This document shows positions 1 to 5,848 of a DNA stretch of 8,419 bases, in pieces. The stretch is from Bryobacteraceae bacterium (GTDB taxonomy: Bacteria; Acidobacteriota; Terriglobia; Bryobacterales; Bryobacteraceae), in contig JASHSD010000438.1 of NCBI GenBank assembly GCA_030036985.1, positions 1-8,419 of the forward strand. The letters are read 5' to 3'. Below the pieces are notes generated by a model. That model was not told the DNA's origin. It saw nothing but the letters and a program-made list of their open reading frames with translations, and searched no databases. Position 1 is the stretch's first letter. Each line of letters starts with the position of its first letter. The position numbers and the translations under genes were made by a program.

Positions 1-413
1 TGAAGTACTTCCTTATCCAGTTTGTGAGCCGGTACTACGGACGGCTGCGCGCGACCGTCTGCGACAGCTTCGCCCGGTCGCTCTATTTCCTGGACGGCCG
101 CCTGGCTGATGCCACGATCCAGACGTACAAGAAAAACAAGGTCATCGAGAATTTCCTCGCGGGAGAGGGCGACGAAATCGACATCCAGATCAATAACGTA
201 ACCATCGAGGACCTTCGTCAACCCCCGTACAAGGGTACCGTTGACTTCGAGAAGATTTATTACGCCGGGCGCGACCGCATCGAGAGCCGCCGCGAAAAGT
301 ACGTCGCCAGCTTCGTGTTCGTCGTTCGTGACCGCGTGCCCAACGCGTGGATTCCCGTCAATCCGCTCGGGCTGACGATTAGTTATTTCCGCGAGGACCA
401 GGCATTCGAATGA
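1..413 (+). CDS. VirB8/TrbF-type secretion protein, C-terminal part (5' end outside window)
   Basis: The frame is open from the left edge (first whole codon at 3) to the TGA at 411-413, giving 136 visible residues; the GTG at 24 is internal and not a convincing start. The visible part matches the periplasmic domain of VirB8/TrbF, an inner-membrane scaffold of type IV secretion channels. It opens with the aromatic KYFLIQFVSRYYGR stretch that normally follows the membrane anchor, has a middle alternating hydrophobic strand (about residues 57-66), and ends with the family's NPLGLTISYFR motif close to the C-terminus. The N-terminal cytoplasmic tail and membrane helix must lie upstream. The stop codon overlaps the GAGGG ribosome site of the next gene, which suggests one operon. 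Family assignment is from motif and layout memory; VirB8 versus TrbF cannot be separated on this fragment. Confidence 0.8.
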   Translation, partial: KYFLIQFVSRYYGRLRATVCDSFARSLYFLDGRLADATIQTYKKNKVIENFLAGEGDEIDIQINNVTIEDLRQPPYKGTVDFEKIYYAGRDRIESRREKYVASFVFVVRDRVPNAWIPVNPLGLTISYFREDQAFE

Positions 414-423
414 GGGCACCGGC

Positions 424-714
424 ATGATCACGAACGTATTCTTCGCCACCACGGTCATCTTCCTGGCGATCGGGTTCTTCTTGCTGGAAGAATGCAAATT
501 CCTCATTCCATATCGCGCGCTACTGGTCGCCAGGTACGGTCGTGTGATCGCGATCTACGCCGCCGCGTTGTTCTTCAATCTGTTCGCGGTGATCTACCTG
601 TTTGTTCGTAAGCTCCTGTTGAAAGAAACCGGCAGGAAGTTGGCTTATGTCGAGAAGCAACTGCGCTCCGGCGACAGCATCTCCGAAGAGCTGTCCCGGC
701 GATTGACGGAGTGA
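424..714 (+). CDS. small two-helix inner-membrane protein, unknown family
   Basis: A 96-residue protein with ATG at 424 preceded by GAGGG at 412-416 with a 7-nt gap. Two strongly hydrophobic segments are visible, about residues 4-22 and 41-61, separated by a short basic loop (KFLIPYRALLVARYGR). The second is followed by a basic patch (RKLLLK) and a charged, probably helical cytoplasmic tail of about 30 residues that could be coiled coil. I do not recognise the family. Its position between a VirB8-type gene and DNA-processing genes, with 10-nt and 4-nt gaps, suggests an accessory subunit of the secretion channel or a membrane anchor for the DNA-processing complex. That role is inference from context only. 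Confidence 0.75.
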   Translation: MITNVFFATTVIFLAIGFFLLEECKFLIPYRALLVARYGRVIAIYAAALFFNLFAVIYLFVRKLLLKETGRKLAYVEKQLRSGDSISEELSRRLTE

Positions 715-718
715 CACC

Positions 719-1948
719 ATGAGCCGCGATTTCGAATTCGACAAAAGGGACTCTGAACAACGTGACACCCGGGAACCGGCTAGCCGAATGGCCCTGTCCC
801 AGGGCCGTGGAGGCGGCTCCGAGACCGAGCAAGGCCACCGACGCCGCCAGGCTGATGAAGCAACCCTGGCTGCGGTCCGGTTGCTGGTTGAGGATGCCGC
901 TCAAGGTAGGCCGACCGTTTCCGAGTTTCTGGACCGGTTAGAAGAGCGTGGTGTCCGGCCAATCGCCAGCGTCCAATCCAACGGACGATGGAATGGAATC
1001 GTCTACGAATACGTCCATCTCCGGATTAAAGGTTCGCATTTGGGGCGGTCATACACAGCCACGGGCCTGCGTGAGCGCCGAGGCATCCGTTACGACCCGT
1101 CGCGCGACGACCAACAGCTTGCTCGCACAAATCCATCGGTCGCGCATTTCCTCCGTCCGTGGCAAGATTTCCGTAGTCCCGAATTCAACAGCCTCGATCG
1201 GGCGAATCGATCGCGCGATCTCTACGGGTTGAGCCCGGCGCAACTCACCGTCATGTGGGACGTGGGACGCTTTCGGACGATCGAGACTGCGGATCTCCAA
1301 AAGGTCCGCTACCCAGACCGCCCCGGCGTTCTGCAAAATGATCTGAAGCATCTCATCAGTGGAAGATACCTGAAGCGGCGCTCCGTCCCCATTGACGGTC
1401 GTGGCCGTAGCCTCGATGTGCTGGCTCTGACGCGGCGCGGCAGATCGCTTCTGAACCGCGCCAACCGCGACTCCGGTGACGGCAGCCAGGTCGTCTACGG
1501 CGATTTTGTCAAACCACGCGAAATCGCTCACGACGCGGCTCTCTATCGGATGTACCAGGCCGAGGCGGCTCGAATCGAGCGCGATGGAGGGAAAGTTCAG
1601 CGTGTCGTGCTCGACTATGAACTGAAGAAAAAGGCTTATTCGCCCCTCGCGAAAGGGCACCACCTTCCGCCCTTCGAGTACGCCGAACGCCAACAGGCGA
1701 TCGCGAAGGAAAACGGTCTACCCGTCATCGACGGCCACATCACCCTGCCGGATCTGCGGATCGAGTATCAAACCGCAGACGGAGAGGACCGTCACATCGA
1801 CCTCGAACTTGCCACCAGAAATTATCGCGCGGCGCATGTGCGGTCGAAGGCGTCAGCAGGTTTTCGCGTCTATGCCGACCCCAGCTCCAACTCCTTAGCT
1901 GGAGTCCTCGACGACCACGATGTCATTGCCGAACTGCTCGATATGTAG
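719..1948 (+). CDS. Replic_Relax-like protein with relaxase-tail-like N-terminus, winged helix and nuclease-like C-terminus
   Basis: A 409-residue soluble protein. The ATG at 719 lies 4 nt after the previous stop; GGAG at 708-711 is the ribosome site. Residues 1-45 are polar and low in complexity. Residues 66-131 (FLDRLEERGVRP, NGIVYEY, KGSHLGRSYT, GIRYDPSRD) resemble the segment that follows the catalytic domain in some MobA/TraI-type relaxases. Residues 170-245 look like a winged helix (LSPAQLTVMWDVGRF, LKHLISGRYLKRR, LALTRRGRSLL). The rest resembles the C-terminal half of the Replic_Relax family (PF13814 by memory): PD at 344-345, DLE at 361-363 and K377 in SKASAGFRVYA, spacing that suggests a PD-(D/E)XK-like fold, though activity is unproven. 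Likely role: recognising or processing element DNA in conjugation or replication control. No HUH histidine triad is seen, so this is not a classical relaxase. Family call moderate; relaxase-tail resemblance is from memory. Confidence 0.65.
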   Translation: MSRDFEFDKRDSEQRDTREPASRMALSQGRGGGSETEQGHRRRQADEATLAAVRLLVEDAAQGRPTVSEFLDRLEERGVRPIASVQSNGRWNGIVYEYVHLRIKGSHLGRSYTATGLRERRGIRYDPSRDDQQLARTNPSVAHFLRPWQDFRSPEFNSLDRANRSRDLYGLSPAQLTVMWDVGRFRTIETADLQKVRYPDRPGVLQNDLKHLISGRYLKRRSVPIDGRGRSLDVLALTRRGRSLLNRANRDSGDGSQVVYGDFVKPREIAHDAALYRMYQAEAARIERDGGKVQRVVLDYELKKKAYSPLAKGHHLPPFEYAERQQAIAKENGLPVIDGHITLPDLRIEYQTADGEDRHIDLELATRNYRAAHVRSKASAGFRVYADPSSNSLAGVLDDHDVIAELLDM

Positions 1949-1956
1949 GGGACATT

Positions 1957-2970
1957 ATGCTCGAAGACTCGATTCAAAATCTCTGCCGGCTTGGATATCG
2001 GCCTGATGAGGCCAGTTTCCTTCGAATGGCCGGAATTCACTCCGGCTACTTTGTGCGCCGACAATTTGAACAGTTCATCGGCGCGTCCGGTGGAGGCGCC
2101 TCGGCCCGATTCATCGAGCAAATCGTTGACCGCGGACACGCACGTATAATTCATTTCCGCCCGGATCGGTTGATCTACCACATTTGCGCACTGCGGATTT
2201 ACGCTCGCTTCGATGACGCCGACAACCGCAATCGAAGGGAGAAGGCGCCGTCCACGATCAAGCGCAAGCTCATGTGCCTCGATTTCGTTTTGGCAAACCG
2301 GGCACAACAATTCCTGGAAAGCGAGAACCGCAAAGTGAGCTACTTCGCCGATGCATGGGGAATTCGGCAAGAACACCTTCCGTTTCGCCGGTACAAATTC
2401 CGGCGATCCACCGGAGAGCGCTTCAGCTATTTCGTCGACAAGCTCCCCATTTACGTCTCTCCCCAGCCTACCGACGAAGACCCCGCTGTCCACTTTGCCT
2501 ACATCGACGATGGCCTTCAGACGCTCGCCGCGTTCCATACGTTCCTGATTCATCACCATCCGCTCTTCATGGCTCTCAAATCGTTCGAAGTGATCTTCGT
2601 CGCGGCGGATGGCTCCTTCCTGGAGAGCGCGCGCCGTGTCTTCCGTCGCTGTTATCGCGAAGACGGCACGACCACGCTCGGTGAATTGGATGCCGAGCAG
2701 ATTAGAATGATCGAGTTCTTTCGGATGCGCCGCAAGCGGGAAGACAAAGACTTTAGGGGCCTCGGGACAGAGGGCCTTGCGGTCTACCGGACCGAGAAGG
2801 AGCACTTCGCAGGGAGCCAATACGAAGAGTTGTACCGGAAATGGATGGTTGAGGGCGAGTCGGCGTTATGCCGTCACATCCTGAGCCCCAACCCACTGGA
2901 AGCACGGTTTCGGACCGTTGTTCTGCCACACGACTATGAGATTTTTGGGAGCCTTTCTCATGCTTCGTAG
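1957..2970 (+). CDS. putative winged-helix DNA-binding protein, second Replic_Relax-like gene
   Basis: A 337-residue protein, ATG at 1957, with AGGGGA at 1947-1952 overlapping the previous stop and a 4-nt gap to the start. The N-terminus (about 10-85) reads like a winged helix: YRPDEASFLRMAGIHSGYF, then VRRQFEQFI as the likely recognition helix, then ARFIEQIVDRGHARIIHFRPD as a second helix and wing. A basic linker STIKRKLMCLDFVLANR follows at about 99-115. The centre (about 155-225) alternates strands and helices (FVDKLPIYVS, VHFAYIDDG, SFEVIFVAAD), and the C-terminus is rich in charged and aromatic residues. The overall plan parallels the upstream gene, so the two may be distant relatives acting on the same DNA. 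I remember similar unnamed proteins from Acidobacteriota but cannot name a function. It is the last gene before the repeat-rich gap. Confidence 0.65.
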   Translation: MLEDSIQNLCRLGYRPDEASFLRMAGIHSGYFVRRQFEQFIGASGGGASARFIEQIVDRGHARIIHFRPDRLIYHICALRIYARFDDADNRNRREKAPSTIKRKLMCLDFVLANRAQQFLESENRKVSYFADAWGIRQEHLPFRRYKFRRSTGERFSYFVDKLPIYVSPQPTDEDPAVHFAYIDDGLQTLAAFHTFLIHHHPLFMALKSFEVIFVAADGSFLESARRVFRRCYREDGTTTLGELDAEQIRMIEFFRMRRKREDKDFRGLGTEGLAVYRTEKEHFAGSQYEELYRKWMVEGESALCRHILSPNPLEARFRTVVLPHDYEIFGSLSHAS

Positions 2971-3043
2971 CTCGGCACAACAAATATTTTCGGCAAAGTG
3001 TCACGCCCAGTCGGATGCACATTTCCGACCGAGCCAGTGCGTT

Positions 3044-3060
3044 CCCTCTCATCGAGAGGG
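3044..3060. repeat. short perfect inverted repeat (hairpin)
   Basis: CCCTCTC at 3044-3050 and GAGAGGG at 3054-3060 pair over 7 bp with a 3-nt loop. It lies 74 nt after the stop of the upstream gene. No T-run follows on the plus strand, so it is not a textbook terminator, although it could weakly attenuate transcription or be a binding site. Confidence 0.6.
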
Positions 3061-3083
3061 TGTTGCGCTTTATGGACGTTATC

Positions 3084-3113
3084 TCGCCCGTGCGGCGGAA
3101 ACACGGCGGGCGA
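3084..3113. repeat. inverted repeat, 7-bp stem
   Basis: TCGCCCG at 3084-3090 pairs with CGGGCGA at 3107-3113 over a 16-nt interior, which may add a TG/CA pair with a bulge. An A-run (AAAAA, 3113-3117) follows on the plus strand, so a plus-strand terminator is not supported. It ends 6 nt before the large inverted repeat begins. Confidence 0.5.
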
Positions 3114-3141
3114 AAAACTGGCAAACGGCGGTAGCGACCCC

Positions 3142-3172
3142 GGTATTTTCCGGGACAAGCCCGTCAAATACC
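3142..3172. repeat. nested hairpin inside the large inverted repeat
   Basis: GGTATTT (3142-3148) pairs with AAATACC (3166-3172), and CGGG (3151-3154) pairs with CCCG (3160-3163), with a symmetric TC/TC internal loop and an ACAAG end loop. The hairpin abuts the left arm of the outer repeat, so a cruciform or folded single strand would stack the two stems. Confidence 0.75.
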
Positions 3173-3186
3173 TCCTGCACTCCTGC
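3172..3186 (+). repeat. tandem CTCCTGC pair, nic-like motif
   Basis: CTCCTGC occurs at 3172-3178 and 3180-3186 with an 8-nt period, immediately 3' of the nested hairpin; the first base of the first copy is also the last base of that hairpin. MOBP relaxases of the IncP/Ti type cut within an ATCCTG/C core placed just downstream of an inverted repeat. The position matches; the sequence matches at TCCTGC but not at the preceding A. Function is inference. Confidence 0.4.
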
Positions 3187-3267
3187 CGTCGCGTCAGGGG
3201 TCGCTACCACCGTTTGCCCAAGGAAGAGTTCATCGGCTGCCGCCGCAGCTTGTCAAAGGATCGAATC

Positions 3268-3600
3268 ATGTCATCTGTCATAGCCAAACAACCAAAGGAC
3301 ACCAGGAAGCAGACCACCGTGAGCTTGAGCGGTTCGGTGCTCGCGGACCTTGAGCAGTACTGCGAATTCATCGACAGCGCTCGCGATTGGGTCATCAACG
3401 AAGCCTTGAAGACCGTGTTTCGCCGCGACAAGGCATTCATCCTCTGGAAGGAGCAGAATGCCGTCAAGGTTGAGCATAAAGCCGATGAACAACCGCCTGT
3501 TGGTCCTGCGCAAGTCGAACTGCCACTGCATGGGAATGGCAGGTCTGAGCGAGCTAAAGTGCATCGCTCGCCCGGAAGTGAACTTCCACCAGCCGCATAG
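3268..3600 (+). CDS. ribbon-helix-helix DNA-binding protein, putative relaxosome accessory or autoregulator
   Basis: A 110-residue protein. The frame stays open upstream to a GTG at 2998, but that part overlaps the inverted repeats and reads as non-protein (many Cys, Arg, Ser). The ATG at 3268 has AAGGA at 3256-3260 with a 7-nt gap and starts just before the domain. Residues 14-51 form a clear RHH (CopG/MetJ-type) fold: strand RKQTTVSL, helix SGSVLADLEQYCEFI, helix ARDWVINEALKTVF. RRDKAFILW follows, then a proline-rich, probably disordered tail of about 40 residues. RHH dimers bind short inverted repeats as repressors or as oriT accessory proteins (TraJ, MobC, TraM-like roles). The repeat-rich region ends 49 nt upstream, so autoregulation or oriT binding is likely. 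The stop overlaps the ribosome site of the coupling-protein gene. Confidence 0.8.
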   Translation: MSSVIAKQPKDTRKQTTVSLSGSVLADLEQYCEFIDSARDWVINEALKTVFRRDKAFILWKEQNAVKVEHKADEQPPVGPAQVELPLHGNGRSERAKVHRSPGSELPPAA

Positions 3601-3605
3601 GAGGA
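3599..3605 (+). promoter_or_regulatory. strong ribosome binding site setting the coupling-protein start
   Basis: AGGAGGA at 3599-3605, 5 nt before ATG 3611, overlaps the TAG stop of the RHH gene. It favours 3611 over the in-frame ATG at 3458, which lies inside the RHH gene and has no such site. Confidence 0.8.
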
Positions 3606-3610
3606 CCGCG

Positions 3611-5617
3611 ATGCTTCGCACAATCGTCGAAACCCGAGTGGCCCTCAGCTTTCTGTTGAGTTCGGGAGCTGGGTACGCACTATTGAAGCGATTTCCGTTT
3701 CCTGGTGGCGACAACATGCTTCAGTTGATCGCTCTCGAAAAGCCGTGGCTCTACGAAGCGGCCCACTGGAGCTATTCGGTGATGCTCTTTTCAACGCCGC
3801 TGATCGCATTTTCAATATGCTTCGCTTTGCTATATATCTTCGCGATCAAGACCGAGAAATCGCTGGTTCGGAATCCGCTTCCGGTGTATCCAAGGTGCTG
3901 CGAGCGCGACAGACTGTTCCTGGTCATCGGAGAAGTGCATCACCAAACACGGTTGGCACCGGTGGAACAGCCTCAATGGCTCACCATCCCCGAACGGGGT
4001 TTGTTTACGGGAGTGGCCGTGTTCGGGGCCATCGGTTCCGGAAAGACGGGCTGCTGCATGTATCCCTTTGCGGAGCAGATTCTTTCTTATCGCGCTTCCG
4101 ACCCGGCCCGCCGCCCCAGCGCTCTTGTCCTCGAAGTGAAGGGCGACTTTTGCTACAAGGTGCGGGGTCTGTTGAAGCAGCATCGGCGCGAAGAAGATTA
4201 CCTGGAGATCAGTCTGCACGCGGATTATCGCTACAATCCACTGCACAACGACCAGGACGCCTACGCACTGGCATTCGGAATCGCATCCTTATTGAATAAC
4301 CTGTTCGGCCGCGGCAAAGAGCCGTTCTGGCAGCAGGCATACACGAACCTGGTCAAGTTCATCATCCTTCTCCACAAGGTCCTCTACGATTACGCGACGC
4401 TCTTTGACGTTTATGCTTGCGCGATTAACCCAACGTTGCTTCAACGCAAAATCGAGGAAGGTGAGGCCCGGTTCGAAGGAGAATATCTCCTGCTCGATGT
4501 GGACCAGTTTGAGAGTGATCCCGAACTGGCGAACCACCAGTTCGTATTGGACGAGAACCTCGGCCAGATGAAGGCCCCATTGACGGAAGCTCTGCAAACA
4601 TATCTTGTCGATCAGAAGATTCCATTCGAATCGCAGTCGGAATCCGGCAATGCCAAGCTGTTTCCTCCCATCCGAGACGAACGCAAGAAACAGCAGTTCG
4701 AAGCTGTGAAACGTTGGTTCTTCGACGACTGGCAGCGAATCGAACCGAAACTGCGTACTTCCATCGTGGAAGGCATTTCGGTTTTTCTGTCCTTGTTTGA
4801 TGACAATCCCGATGTGAAGCGCGTCTTCTGCCCGCCAAAGGAGACCTACGATCCGCTTGCGAACCGTAATGGCCGTTATGGAATCCCGATGCCACCATTC
4901 GGCGATCTCATCGAACAGGGGAAAGTGGTCGCCCTTAACTTTCCAGTATCGATGAATCCCGGTCTTGCCAAAACCATCGGCACGCTGATGAAACAGGATT
5001 TTCAGCGCGCCATGCTGAACCGCATTCCAAAGATGGCACAGGAACCCGACCGGAACTTCCGCGAAGTCCTCTTCCTTTGCGATGAGTATCAAGGCTTCGC
5101 CACAGTGGGAGAGAGCGATCCATCGGGCGACGAAAAGTTCTTCGCCCTTTCGCGTCAGTCGAAATGTATTCCCATCGTGGCGACCCAATCCATTAGTTCG
5201 CTTCGATCAACGCTGACCGGGGAGGCATGGCGTAGTCTGCTCCAGACCTTCCGCACTAAGATTTTCCTCGCCCTGAGCGATGACTTCAGCGCCGAGACGG
5301 CGAGCCGTCTTTGCGGTAAAGCCGAAGTATTGCGGCCGAACTATTCCATTAGTGAAAACGACCAGGACGCCCGCGTCAGCATCTTGACCGGACGGGCCAC
5401 GGCCCATCGGGCGACGCTCAGCACGTCGAAGAGTTACAACACACAAATGTTGCCGGTCTTCGAGCCGAAGATGTTCAGCGAACTCAAGAATGCCCAGGCA
5501 ATCGTACTGGCCTATGACGGGCTGAATCCACTGCCGCCGACCGTCTGTTACCTGAAACCCTATTATCTCGACCCGGATATCAGCTACTTCGATCACCTGG
5601 CGGCAGGGAGGATCTGA
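3611..5617 (+). CDS. VirD4/TraG/TraD-type conjugative coupling protein (T4CP ATPase)
   Basis: A 668-residue protein. It couples the DNA-relaxase complex to the type IV channel and pumps DNA with ATP at the inner membrane. Two hydrophobic segments lie near the N-terminus (about 8-26 and 54-79), as in VirD4/TraD. Walker A is GAIGSGKT at about 139-146. VLEVKGDF at about 173-180 corresponds to the DPKGE-like motif of coupling proteins, followed by YNPL. The Walker B strand VLFLCDEYQ is at about 486-493, and ALSRQSKCIPIVATQSISSL at about 511-530 is the sensor-like T4CP motif with its QS. Between the two Walker motifs is a long region of about 340 residues that includes the membrane-distal helical domain and a charged insertion around 290-380. 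Length fits the family. It lies between the RHH gene and the VirB11-type gene, as expected in a transfer operon. Confidence 0.9.
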   Translation: MLRTIVETRVALSFLLSSGAGYALLKRFPFPGGDNMLQLIALEKPWLYEAAHWSYSVMLFSTPLIAFSICFALLYIFAIKTEKSLVRNPLPVYPRCCERDRLFLVIGEVHHQTRLAPVEQPQWLTIPERGLFTGVAVFGAIGSGKTGCCMYPFAEQILSYRASDPARRPSALVLEVKGDFCYKVRGLLKQHRREEDYLEISLHADYRYNPLHNDQDAYALAFGIASLLNNLFGRGKEPFWQQAYTNLVKFIILLHKVLYDYATLFDVYACAINPTLLQRKIEEGEARFEGEYLLLDVDQFESDPELANHQFVLDENLGQMKAPLTEALQTYLVDQKIPFESQSESGNAKLFPPIRDERKKQQFEAVKRWFFDDWQRIEPKLRTSIVEGISVFLSLFDDNPDVKRVFCPPKETYDPLANRNGRYGIPMPPFGDLIEQGKVVALNFPVSMNPGLAKTIGTLMKQDFQRAMLNRIPKMAQEPDRNFREVLFLCDEYQGFATVGESDPSGDEKFFALSRQSKCIPIVATQSISSLRSTLTGEAWRSLLQTFRTKIFLALSDDFSAETASRLCGKAEVLRPNYSISENDQDARVSILTGRATAHRATLSTSKSYNTQMLPVFEPKMFSELKNAQAIVLAYDGLNPLPPTVCYLKPYYLDPDISYFDHLAAGRI

Positions 5618-5620
5618 CTG

Positions 5621-5848
5621 ATGGATTGTTGCTGTCGGGAGCGGAATCAGCCCGGTCGATTATGGCGCCTGTTCTCTCAGGTACATGAGCTGGCGACCGG
5701 CCATGAGCTTCAGATGGAAGAAGCCCTGAGCTATTTTGCCGATCCCAAACGCCTCGCCGCGGTGGTTGAACGGAGCGGCGTCCTTGACGATCCGGAGAAA
5801 CGCGTGGCTCTTCAGCAACTCCTTTCGGAGCGCAGCAATGGGCTTTGA
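5621..5848 (+). CDS. 75-residue hypothetical protein, linked to coupling protein and VirB11 genes
   Basis: ATG at 5621, 3 nt after the coupling-protein stop, with AGGGAGGA at 5605-5612 and an 8-nt gap. The last 11 nt overlap the next gene's start, so translation is probably coupled. The protein begins MDCCCRERNQ, with three consecutive cysteines at 3-5, then forms what look like amphipathic helices (LWRLFSQVHELATG, LQMEEALSYF, RLAAVVERSG, VALQQLLSER). There is no signal peptide or membrane span. I recognise no family. The strong ribosome site and tight coupling support it being real. A role as adaptor between the coupling protein and the VirB11-type ATPase is only a contextual guess. Confidence 0.65.
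   Translation: MDCCCRERNQPGRLWRLFSQVHELATGHELQMEEALSYFADPKRLAAVVERSGVLDDPEKRVALQQLLSERSNGL
5827..5830 (+). promoter_or_regulatory. ribosome binding site setting the VirB11-type start
   Basis: GGAG at 5827-5830 lies 7 nt before ATG 5838, inside the end of the 75-residue gene. The in-frame ATG at 5736 would add 34 residues of atypical sequence and overlap the small gene by 113 nt, so 5838 is preferred. Confidence 0.65.

Larger units (their letters stand above)
3120..3218. repeat. large inverted repeat with 22-nt arms, candidate oriT core
   Basis: The left arm, 3120-3141, begins GGCAAACGG and ends GCGACCCC. The right arm, 3197-3218, begins GGGGTCGC and ends CCGTTTGCC. The arms are reverse complements at 21 of 22 positions; the only mismatch is C3129 against A3209, which becomes a G-U pair in a minus-strand RNA. 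The 55-nt centre contains a nested hairpin (3142-3172) that starts directly after the left arm, and a 24-nt unpaired stretch (3173-3196) with most of a repeated CTCCTGC. The arms are too long and too well matched to be chance. No target-site duplication flanks the unit, which argues against a recent MITE insertion. The fold fits a relaxosome or Rep-type binding site. Confidence 0.85.
2971..3267. other. repeat-rich intergenic region, candidate oriT or control site
   Basis: About 297 nt without a credible gene, in an otherwise packed operon. It holds at least four inverted repeats: a weak 5-bp stem at 3011-3028, a perfect 7-bp stem at 3044-3060, a 7-bp stem at 3084-3113, and the large one at 3120-3218 with a nested hairpin. 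Between the nested hairpin and the right arm lie two copies of CTCCTGC, close to the TCCTG/C core at which IncP/Ti-type (MOBP) relaxases nick. The gap lies between DNA-binding genes and directly before a ribbon-helix-helix gene, a usual place for oriT and accessory nicking proteins. No convincing sigma-70 promoter was found by eye, though the downstream genes need one. Alternatives are a replication origin, an operator for the RHH protein, or a degraded small insertion element. Confidence 0.5.

Noticed and set aside
1049..1693. Minus-strand frame of 214 codons
   Set aside because: Antisense to the Replic_Relax-like gene, with no family resemblance.
1870..2820. Minus-strand frame of 316 codons
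   Set aside because: It is antisense to a well-supported plus-strand gene, shows no domain pattern, and is a normal by-product of GC-rich codon use.
3044..3060. Rho-independent terminator for the upstream genes
   Set aside because: Good stem but no T-run after it on the plus strand.
3120..3218. MITE or insertion-sequence remnant
   Set aside because: No target duplication is seen at the ends (left flank ends AAAACT, right flank starts CAAGGA) and the centre is structured; kept as an alternative only.
2998..3267. N-terminal extension of the RHH protein from GTG 2998
   Set aside because: It would run through the inverted repeats, has protein-unlike composition, and the ATG at 3268 has a good ribosome site right before the RHH domain.
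3458..3610. Coupling-protein start at ATG 3458
   Set aside because: It lies inside the RHH gene; AGGAGGA before 3611 and the hydrophobic N-terminus from there fit the family better.
4289..5188. Minus-strand frame of 299 codons
   Set aside because: Fully antisense to the coupling protein, whose motifs are clear; no recognisable motif in the antisense product.
5736..5837. VirB11-type start at ATG 5736
   Set aside because: The extra 34 residues do not resemble the family and overlap the small gene; 5838 has a GGAG at proper distance.
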